A stretch of DNA of 64,000 nucleotides. Origin: Gemmatimonadota bacterium. GTDB lineage: Bacteria; JBHIER01; G020348925. The DNA lies in contig CP070758.1 in assembly GCA_020348925.1 (NCBI GenBank), forward strand, positions 3,851,601 to 3,915,600, written 5' to 3'. Below, piece by piece: positions 57,194 through 64,000 of the stretch (the first letter of the stretch is position 1; every line of letters starts with the position of its first letter). Made by a program: the position numbers and the translations under genes. The notes beneath the pieces were generated by a model. It made no database searches. It was given only the letters and a program-made list of their open reading frames with translations, and was not told the DNA's origin.

Positions 57194-58585
57194 ATGAGGA
57201 GTATGCATAACTCTATACGAGACGCATCGCTTATATTTTTGCTCTTTTGTCTTCTTTTATCTCTTACTGTTCAACCTTGTGCAGCCCAAAAAAACAAGAT
57301 CGCATTGGAAAAGGCCATCGATATTGCGCTGCGTCAAAATCCCGCCCTTCAGAGTGCGGCATATAATCTCAAAGCAGCCGGTTGGGAGGTGAAGAGATCG
57401 TATTTCAACCTTTTACCAAACGTGGATGTTGAGTTCGGGTATAACCGTCTCGATAATGCCACCGTGCGCCGGGCCAATGTCTTTTACGATGTGGGGAGAG
57501 AATATTTTGCTGATTTCCCCGGAGTCGATCCCGATGACATTCGGCCGAGTGCCTGGCTGAACTCGTATGGAACCCGAATCAATGTCATCCAACCGATTTA
57601 CAATGGTGGTGCCAACTGGGCAGGGGTGAGCATGTCAATAGCTTCCAAGACCCAACAGAAGCATTCCCTTGATGAAACGAAGCAGGATATTATCTTCAGG
57701 GTGCAGGAGTCGTATTTCAACGTGTTGAAGGCCCAGGAGATGGTTGCTCTCATGAAAGAGACCCTGCAGTCTACACAAGAGCATTTGAACACAACCAGAA
57801 GAATGATGGAGGTGGGGCTGCGCAGCCGTGCCGACGAGCTGCGCTGGGAAGTTCAACTGGCTGACGATGAGGGAAACCTCATTACTGTCGAAAACCAACT
57901 GGCCATTGCTGAGACCGCCCTAAAAAACGTGATGGGAGTCGAGTATGAGGAACACTTCGAACTGGAACCGATTCAGGGAATGCCCCGGGATGATATCGAG
58001 CCAATTCAAACTTTGATTGACACAGCCATGGATTATCACCCAGGTATCCAAGCCATGGAATCCGCCGTCGATATCCAGAGAGCTGATGTTCGATTGGCCT
58101 GGGCAGGATTTCAGCCCAAAGTCAATTTTATTTACAGTTACGGCTGGGAACGAAACAACACCCTGGCCCTGGACAGCTTCGAAGACTGGAGCGCATCCGT
58201 CTCCGTGGACATCCCCATCTTTCACAGCTTTTCAGAATACGCCTCGTTGAAAAGGGCAAAAGCCCACCTCAAAAGTGTCCAACAGGCCGAGGAGGAGTAC
58301 CGCCGAGCCGTTGCCATGCAGTTGACGAATGCCTCCCTCAACGTGAAATCGGCCTTTAAGAAGGTCACTATTGCCCAAAAGGCCGTCGAGGGGGCGGCAG
58401 AAAACCTGCGCATTATTGAAAATAAGTACGAAGTCGGTATGGCCTCGAACGTAGAAGTGATCGATGTCCAGGTGGCTTACACCGGAGCGAAGGTAAATGC
58501 CATCAATGCACTCTACGACTATCACATTGCGAAGGCGGACCTGGAAAAATCGATGGGGACGATCGGAACATCCGACATCAGATGA
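57194..58585 (+). CDS. TolC-family outer-membrane efflux protein
   Basis: About 463 residues from the ATG at 57194, which has GGAAGAGG upstream; earlier in-frame starts overlap padR. A signal peptide (LIFLLFCLLLSLTVQPCAAQ) is followed by two TolC repeats. Each has the long helical hairpin (SYFNVLKAQEMVALMKETLQSTQEHLNTTRRMMEVGLRS and NASLNVKSAFKKVTIAQKAVEGAAENLRIIENKYEVG). It forms the outer-membrane channel of the tripartite pump. Its end overlaps the upstream part of the fusion-protein frame. Confidence 0.92.
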   Translation: MRSMHNSIRDASLIFLLFCLLLSLTVQPCAAQKNKIALEKAIDIALRQNPALQSAAYNLKAAGWEVKRSYFNLLPNVDVEFGYNRLDNATVRRANVFYDVGREYFADFPGVDPDDIRPSAWLNSYGTRINVIQPIYNGGANWAGVSMSIASKTQQKHSLDETKQDIIFRVQESYFNVLKAQEMVALMKETLQSTQEHLNTTRRMMEVGLRSRADELRWEVQLADDEGNLITVENQLAIAETALKNVMGVEYEEHFELEPIQGMPRDDIEPIQTLIDTAMDYHPGIQAMESAVDIQRADVRLAWAGFQPKVNFIYSYGWERNNTLALDSFEDWSASVSVDIPIFHSFSEYASLKRAKAHLKSVQQAEEEYRRAVAMQLTNASLNVKSAFKKVTIAQKAVEGAAENLRIIENKYEVGMASNVEVIDVQVAYTGAKVNAINALYDYHIAKADLEKSMGTIGTSDIR

Positions 58586-58659
58586 GAATACCAGATAGTA
58601 GATTGTTGCGAATGGCATTTTGTCGATTGGATTTTGGATTATACATCACGGAGGACGTA

Positions 58660-59772
58660 ATGAAAATGAGAGATATTGTACTGCTGTTATGTGCACTTTT
58701 GATCGTCACTTTGATAAACTCCTGCACCCGCTCAGAAAATGCATCTCACGAGCAGACGAACATGGCTCAAGAGAACGTGAAGGTCGTTCCTGTGGAGATC
58801 TTTCACGTGCGTCCCGGGAACATGACACAGTCCATTACAGCGACCGGAACGATCAGACCCTTCCGACAAGCGTACGTCGCCTCCGAGGCTTCGGGAAGAA
58901 TCACCCGCGTGAATTTTGAAGTTGGCCAACACGTTGAGATCGGCGAACTCCTCGTGCAGCTGGACGAGGAACTCTTAAGCTTGGGTGCAGATCAGGCGGA
59001 GGCTCAGAAAATGCAAGCCAAAGCCACATACGAAAAGGCGGTAAAAGACCTTGAACGCAACGAGAAACTCTACTCTGAGGGCAGTATTACAGAATTTGAA
59101 TTGGAAACAGCCCGCGTAAACGAACAGGTGAGTAAGTCCAACTATCTTTTAGCCGAAGCCAGCTTAAAGATGGCCAAACGCCAGCTCTCAGACACGCGCA
59201 TTGCGAGCCCGATCAGCGGGGAGGTCGCGGAACGCTCGGTCGATGTCGGCGAGACGGTTGCTCCCGGTACACCTGTGGTAAAAATCGTAGAGACTGACCG
59301 TCTGAGAGTGAACATCGGTCTCTCGGCAGAGCAGATTGTGAAAGTGCGTAAAGGACAAGGTGTGGAGCTGACCGTCGAGGCCTATCCCGGTATACCCTTT
59401 GAAGGGAAGGTGTTCACGGTTGGACCGGAGGCAAGCCCTGATACGAGAACATTCCCTGTGGAAATTCTAATCCAGAACTCCAGAGATCATCCGCTCAAAG
59501 CAGGCATGGTGGCTCGTGTGAGGGTGGCTGTCGAGGTGATTAAAGATGTCCCCCTCATTCCCCGTGATGCGATCCTCGAGCGCTCGGGGGAATATATTGC
59601 CTATGTCGTAAACGGTGATGAAGCAACAAAGCGAACCCTCGACATTGGAGCCCAAGCTCCAGACATGATCGAGATACGCGAGGGTATCGCCATAGGTGAG
59701 GATGTCGTCGTCGTGGGTCAGGAGAACCTCAGTGACGGTACCAAAGTAACCGTCCAGAATAATATAAAATAA
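58660..59772 (+). CDS. RND efflux periplasmic adaptor (membrane fusion) lipoprotein
   Basis: About 370 residues from the ATG at 58660, chosen for ACGGAGGAC upstream and because it gives a lipoprotein signal (IVLLLCALLIVTLINSC). The order is typical: TQSITATGTIRPFRQAYVASEASGRITRVNFEVGQHVEIGELLVQLD (lipoyl half), a helical hairpin, DTRIASPISGEVAERSVDVGETVAPGTPVVKIV, a beta barrel (GQGVELTVEAYPG), and a membrane-proximal end with VPLIPRDAIL. It joins the pump to the TolC channel. Confidence 0.94.
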   Translation: MKMRDIVLLLCALLIVTLINSCTRSENASHEQTNMAQENVKVVPVEIFHVRPGNMTQSITATGTIRPFRQAYVASEASGRITRVNFEVGQHVEIGELLVQLDEELLSLGADQAEAQKMQAKATYEKAVKDLERNEKLYSEGSITEFELETARVNEQVSKSNYLLAEASLKMAKRQLSDTRIASPISGEVAERSVDVGETVAPGTPVVKIVETDRLRVNIGLSAEQIVKVRKGQGVELTVEAYPGIPFEGKVFTVGPEASPDTRTFPVEILIQNSRDHPLKAGMVARVRVAVEVIKDVPLIPRDAILERSGEYIAYVVNGDEATKRTLDIGAQAPDMIEIREGIAIGEDVVVVGQENLSDGTKVTVQNNIK

Positions 59773-59815
59773 TGTTTCTTCTCTTCTTTGTGACAGCCTT
59801 TCACTGGAGCCAACT

Positions 59816-62800
59816 ATGTGGGTAGCAAAATTCTCGGTAAGAAATCCGGTTCTTGTCAATATACTCATGATTTTCGTCATCGTCATCGGAGCATATTCGC
59901 TTCTGACTATTCCCCATGAGATCATGCCGAACGTTGATTTTAACTGGGTTTTCATCATTACCAACTATTTTGGCGCTGGCCCCGAAGAGATTGAAAAATT
60001 GATCACCATACCCATCGAAGATGAAATTGCCGATGTGGATGATATCGAATCCATCACCTCGGAATCGAGTGAGGATGCATCATTCATCAGTGTGAAATTT
60101 AAAAATATCAGCGCGGAAAAATTCTTTCGCCGCCTCCAGGATCTGAAGTCTGAAGTGGACCAGGTCGATTTACCGGAAGATGCCGAGACTCCCTTCGTGT
60201 GGGATTTTGACTCGTCGGATTTTATGCCCATGATCAGTGTTGTGCTTCACGGAGAACGCCCTGAACGGGAAATGAAGAAGATAGCCGATGCCTTGCGCGA
60301 TGATATTTTGGATATTAAGAATGTGGCCAAAGTTGAATTGGGAGGCGTTCGTGACAGGGAGATCTGGGTCGAAATTGATCCGAATCGACTCAACGGATAT
60401 CACATAGCCCTGTCCCAGGTCATCGATGCCCTCAACGCAAAAAATCTGAACCTCACTGGCGGTAAGGTCAAAATAGGACGCTCGGAGTATGTCATCCGAA
60501 CAAAAGGTGAATTCGATGCTGCGGCAGAGGTTGAAAATGTTATCATTCGATCCAACAGCCAAGGCGGTCAGATCAAGATCAAGGATATCGCCAAGGTGTC
60601 GGACACCTTTGAGGAAGCTGACGTTATATCTCGCCTCAATGGGGAGCCGGCCGTGACACTCTCAGTATCCAAAAGAAGTCAGGGAAGCTCCATACGTATC
60701 ATAGACAAGATTAAAGAGATCGTCGAGGAATACCGGACCACGCTTCCGGACGATGTGGAAATCACCTTAACCGGCGACACGTCAAACGACATTCGAGACA
60801 TTCTTCATAAGCTCGAAATGAACGCATGGATGGGAATGATATTGGTTGTCGCTATTCTCTATCTCTTCCTGGGCTGGCGCAATGCCCTCATTGTGGCCAT
60901 CGGAATTCCCGTGACCTTCATGTTCACCTTTGCCTTTATGAGATTCACCGGGCGATCGTTAAACGGGAATTCGCTCTTCGGTCTTGTTATGGTCTTGGGA
61001 ATCATTGTCGACGACGCAATCATTATCATCGAAAACTGTTACCGGTACATGCAGCGAGGGCTCCCTCCGATCAAAGCGGCCGTCGTCGGCACGAAAGAGG
61101 TCACCTTTCCCGTGTTGGCCACGATCTTGACGACCATTGCCGCCTTTCTGCCACTCATGCTTCTCCCAGGTATCGTCGGTAAGTTCATGCGTATCGTTCC
61201 CATCATTGTCTCTCTGGCCCTGGTCGCCTCGCTCTTCGAGGCCCTCATTGTGCTCCCCTCCCACTTTGCCGACTGGAGCCGCATGCCCAAGAACACAAGA
61301 AATAATCACAGCCACATTCGGTTTACACGAATACGGCAAATCTACAGTCGTCTTCTGACGAAGATGCTCAGACGCCGCTACTGGGCAGTGGGTGGTATTG
61401 TCCTTGTCTTTCTGCTCAGTGTAGGGCTCATTCCCTTTGTCGGCGTCGAGATGTTTGCCGGTGAGGAAATACCCCATTTTTTCATATGGATTACGGCCCC
61501 TGAAGGGACGAGCCTGGAAGCAATGGACAAACTTGTCCTCCAAGTTGAAAACCAAGCTCGGGCTCTGCCCCCCAGTGAGGTGAAAAACGTGATCTCCAAC
61601 ACAGGCCTCATGCAGACAGAGACCGACTGGCATTTCAGACCATCCGTGGGCCAACTCATTATCGTGCTTGAGGACGAAAAGAAAAGGGATCGAAGCCTCG
61701 ACGAAATCATCGCGGACCTGCGTGAAAGGACCGGGAACATCAGCGGTCTCACGAGCATCGAATTTTGGAAAATAAACACCGGTCCGCCTGTAGGGAAACC
61801 GGTGGAGGTGAAAGTGAAGGGCAAATATCTGGATGAGCTTGTGGAGGTTTCCGAAATCGTCAAAGAGGAGCTGAGACGCATGGAGGGTGTGTACGATATA
61901 CGGGACGACTTTGTTGAAGGGAAAAAGGAGCTGCACATAGAGGTGGACGAACACAAAGCCGCTCTCTACAATCTCTCGACTTCACAGATCGCTGTGGCTG
62001 TACGGTATGCCTTCGAAGGCGAAACGGCCACGATCCTGCGGGACGGAGACGAAGAGGTGGAGGTGGTCGTGAAATTCCAGGAGTCCTCGCAGAAACAGAT
62101 CGATGACATTGAGAACATGATGATCCTGAGCCCCGCGGGACCCCTCGTTCCCTTCAGAGATGTGGCCAGCATCCGCGTTGAGACCGGGTTCGCCTCTGTG
62201 AGGCGGTTCGATCGGGATCGCGCCATCACCATCTCGGCTGATATCGATAATAAGGTAACAAGCTCCGTGGAGGCGAACCGTGCCCTCATTGAGACATTTA
62301 AAGATATCAGTGACCGGTATCCGGGATACAGACTCGATTTCGGCGGAGAGTTTCAGGAATTTAAGGAAGCGTTTACAAACATTGGTATCCTCTTTCTCAT
62401 CGGTATCATTCTCATTTACATGATACTGGGAGGTCAGTTCAGATCCTTCGGACAACCTCTCATCATTCTCGTTGCCGTTCCCTTTGCCTTTATCGGCGCC
62501 ATGATCTCCCTCATTGCAGGGGGGTATCCCATCAGTATTACAGTCTTATATGGGGTCGTGGCCTTGGCCGGCGTGGCTGTCAATGATGCCCTCGTCCTTA
62601 TCACATTCATCAACAACGCCCGCGAGCAGGGGCTCAGTCGCTGGAAATCGATCAAACTGGCCGGTGTGACGAGAATGCGACCCGTCCTGCTGACTTCCAT
62701 AACGACTGTCTGTGGACTTTTACCTATGGCTATTGGCCTGGGAGGAAAATCGGCCGACTGGGCACCATTGGCCAATACGATCGTCTGGGGTTTGGCTTTT

Positions 62801-62938
62801 GCAACGATTCTTACACTCTTCTTTATTCCGGCGTTCTACGCAATCGTGGATGACATTCTGGCCTGGAGAAAGAAGGACAAGGACAAGGTCTACCGTGCCC
62901 GCTACTACCGCGCGCAGGAGTTGAAGGATAAAGAGTAA
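59816..62938 (+). CDS. RND-family inner-membrane efflux pump
   Basis: A 1040-residue proton-driven transporter of the hydrophobe/amphiphile (AcrB-like) type. The N-terminus FSVRNPVLVNILMIFVIVIGAYSLLTIPHEIMPNVD is typical. The proton-relay aspartates are in VLGIIVDDAIIIIENCYR (helix 4), and the repeat half shows FIGAMISLIAGGYPISITVLYGVVALAGVAVNDALVL. Twelve membrane helices and two large periplasmic loops are present. With the TolC and adaptor genes it makes a complete tripartite system; the substrate is unknown. Confidence 0.95.
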   Translation: MWVAKFSVRNPVLVNILMIFVIVIGAYSLLTIPHEIMPNVDFNWVFIITNYFGAGPEEIEKLITIPIEDEIADVDDIESITSESSEDASFISVKFKNISAEKFFRRLQDLKSEVDQVDLPEDAETPFVWDFDSSDFMPMISVVLHGERPEREMKKIADALRDDILDIKNVAKVELGGVRDREIWVEIDPNRLNGYHIALSQVIDALNAKNLNLTGGKVKIGRSEYVIRTKGEFDAAAEVENVIIRSNSQGGQIKIKDIAKVSDTFEEADVISRLNGEPAVTLSVSKRSQGSSIRIIDKIKEIVEEYRTTLPDDVEITLTGDTSNDIRDILHKLEMNAWMGMILVVAILYLFLGWRNALIVAIGIPVTFMFTFAFMRFTGRSLNGNSLFGLVMVLGIIVDDAIIIIENCYRYMQRGLPPIKAAVVGTKEVTFPVLATILTTIAAFLPLMLLPGIVGKFMRIVPIIVSLALVASLFEALIVLPSHFADWSRMPKNTRNNHSHIRFTRIRQIYSRLLTKMLRRRYWAVGGIVLVFLLSVGLIPFVGVEMFAGEEIPHFFIWITAPEGTSLEAMDKLVLQVENQARALPPSEVKNVISNTGLMQTETDWHFRPSVGQLIIVLEDEKKRDRSLDEIIADLRERTGNISGLTSIEFWKINTGPPVGKPVEVKVKGKYLDELVEVSEIVKEELRRMEGVYDIRDDFVEGKKELHIEVDEHKAALYNLSTSQIAVAVRYAFEGETATILRDGDEEVEVVVKFQESSQKQIDDIENMMILSPAGPLVPFRDVASIRVETGFASVRRFDRDRAITISADIDNKVTSSVEANRALIETFKDISDRYPGYRLDFGGEFQEFKEAFTNIGILFLIGIILIYMILGGQFRSFGQPLIILVAVPFAFIGAMISLIAGGYPISITVLYGVVALAGVAVNDALVLITFINNAREQGLSRWKSIKLAGVTRMRPVLLTSITTVCGLLPMAIGLGGKSADWAPLANTIVWGLAFATILTLFFIPAFYAIVDDILAWRKKDKDKVYRARYYRAQELKDKE

Positions 62939-62956
62939 GACTTCATGCCATGAATA

Positions 62957-62989
62957 AAAAATCCCGAAGCTCAAACCTCCGGGATTTTT
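62957..62989 (+). terminator. intrinsic terminator after the RND pump gene
   Basis: AAAAATCCCG (62957-62966) pairs with CGGGATTTTT (62980-62989) around a 13-base loop, ending in T residues. It lies about 20 bases after the pump stop codon and, being symmetric, may also serve the minus strand. Confidence 0.85.
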
Positions 62990-63289
62990 CCGTTCGAATG
63001 ACAATAAATACTCCCCTCTGTCAATCCCACTTTCACCGAAGGGAATATACACCGTCAGGGTACATGTTCACTTTTCGAACAAGGCAAGTTGCGTTTATTC
63101 AATAAAATGCTGAGTATCAATGGAAGTCATTACTTTCACTTTACGCAAAGGACCGTATGTTGTAACCAAGATTGACAGAATTCACGAAAAGACCTTTATC
63201 CGATACCCAACGGACTACTCCGTTACGAGCTCTAGCGAGGCAACTGCTGCAGCGTGGTTGGATGTTCTTGTGCTGCGCCGCATTCAGAC
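62990..63289. other. gap between the RND operon and the DUF488 gene
   Basis: No gene could be supported in these 300 bases. A plus-strand ORF from 63120 overlaps the DUF488 gene antisense and has no family resemblance. Confidence 0.5.
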
Positions 63290-63676
63290 TCATTCGAGCT
63301 TAGCCCCTCTTTCCGCCAATAACTCGCGCAGTATGGACCTGTGACAGCCCGCCTCGTTCTCGCAATAACAGCCCACAGAGAAGTCTGCGGAGTGAGACAG
63401 CGCGGCAAGCAGATCAAGAATCTTGCTCTTTTCAGGATCGGCCATCTCGGCGCGATATTTCCTAACAAATGCAGCCCAGTCTTTCTCGGATTCAGCAACC
63501 CGCCCCAGTTTCATGAGTTCAGAGGTTGGTGCTACGTTTGGGAGCCACACGTCATACCAATTTTGCGATGCGTATTCGTGCTTGGGTACGGCACGTGGTG
63601 GACGCCTCACCGTTCCGATGCGCAGTCCTTCTCCCTTAGACCTATCAGTGCCGAGACGCACAATTCGGATTGCCAT
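63290..63676 (-). CDS. DUF488-family protein
   Basis: About 128 residues from the ATG at 63676, which has AGGGGAGG upstream; the longer frame to 63823 has no site. The pattern IRIVRLGTDRSKGEGLRIGTVRRPPR near the start, then WYDVWLPNVAPT and a C-terminal CYCENEAGCHRSILRELL is that of DUF488, a small family with a conserved cysteine- and histidine-containing end whose function is unclear. It is convergent with the pump operon. Confidence 0.88.
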   Translation of the reverse strand: MAIRIVRLGTDRSKGEGLRIGTVRRPPRAVPKHEYASQNWYDVWLPNVAPTSELMKLGRVAESEKDWAAFVRKYRAEMADPEKSKILDLLAALSHSADFSVGCYCENEAGCHRSILRELLAERGAKLE

Positions 63677-64000
63677 GATATGCCTCCCCTCTGGCTGGAG
63701 ATTTGACGTGCAACGCCCAACAGTAAGGATTTTATCCTTAGTTGAGCCGGAATACTGTATGAGAAGCTGACTGGAAGCAAGAGTCTTAAGATTGCATCCA
63801 ATCTCTTTTACAATCACACTCAATTACAGTTAAAATCATGTCGAACGAAGGTGCGGACTCTACAATGCTCTGGGCATTGAATCCGTCGGCTTCGCTTCAT
63901 AATATAGACTATTTCCCTAAAAAATGACACTCCTTTTATTCATCCTGAACCGGACACTGATTGGAGACCGTGTCCAATACGTTCTTATCAGCTCCTTTCG
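63677..64000. other. window end, no gene seen
   Basis: AT-rich sequence upstream of the DUF488 gene. It probably contains that gene's promoter, but I see no convincing pair of boxes and no ORF worth reporting. Confidence 0.4.

Noticed and set aside
60959..61954. 331-codon minus-strand ORF
   Set aside because: Antisense to the RND pump; His/Asp-rich composition reflects the opposite strand.

Overview
The window (about 64 kb, balanced base composition) looks like a chromosomal segment of a Gram-negative, probably anaerobic or microaerophilic bacterium. A lipopolysaccharide-assembly (LptE-like) lipoprotein, TolC/RND efflux genes, TonB, UppP and mannose-nucleotide genes point to an outer membrane. 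A glycyl radical enzyme domain, a DUF362 ferredoxin protein, a flavodoxin-type protein and several radical-SAM proteins point to low-oxygen metabolism. RNase Y with YmdB, RNase HIII, KhpA and the fused homocysteine methyltransferase/methylene-THF reductase are not enterobacterial traits. A deltaproteobacterial (Desulfobacterota-like) or neighbouring candidate phylum is my best guess, but the sequence does not settle it. There is no rRNA, no CRISPR array and no intact insertion sequence.

Layout. 0-3.3 kb, plus strand: tail of an unseen gene, the fused methionine/folate enzyme, a UbiE-type methyltransferase and a flavodoxin-type protein. 3.3-14.7 kb, mostly minus: an accessory stretch with a decayed nucleotidyltransferase-like gene, small ORFs, a HAD-like protein, a two-HKD phospholipase-D protein, a very large fusion of a DyP-type peroxidase domain to a glycyl radical enzyme, a LUD protein and an RDD membrane protein. 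14.7-37.3 kb, minus: housekeeping. It includes ade-purA-hpt-tonB, ligA, pgsA, recN, nadK, dxs, ispA, xseB, xseA, a folD-RNase HIII fusion, ymdB, rny, rarA, zapA, a ZapB-like coiled coil, rplT-rpmI-infC and khpA. 37.4-37.9 kb: four tRNA genes behind one good promoter. 37.9-45.2 kb, minus: uppP, manC, phosphomannomutase, an LptE-like gene, and hutI/hutU with an IscU-like gene between them.

46.0-55.9 kb, minus, is the most unusual part: an apparent ribosomally made, modified peptide (RiPP) locus. In transcription order it has an AraC-type regulator, a radical-SAM protein, a GNAT-like protein, a radical-SAM/SPASM protein with a C-terminal PqqD-like domain, and a protein joining a PqqD-like domain to a second GNAT-like domain. 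A 58-codon GTG-started gene follows. It has a strong ribosome binding site, an N-terminal Y-x-x-P...L-G motif like RiPP leaders, and an Ala/Val-rich hydrophobic C-terminal half. After it come a bacterial-PH membrane protein, two related DUF3108-like proteins, a DUF3784-like membrane protein and an ABC exporter. I infer a modification-export-self-protection system of undescribed product.

56.6-62.9 kb, plus: a PadR regulator with a palindrome over its promoter, then TolC, membrane-fusion and RND pump genes, ending in a clear terminator. A DUF488 gene closes the window.
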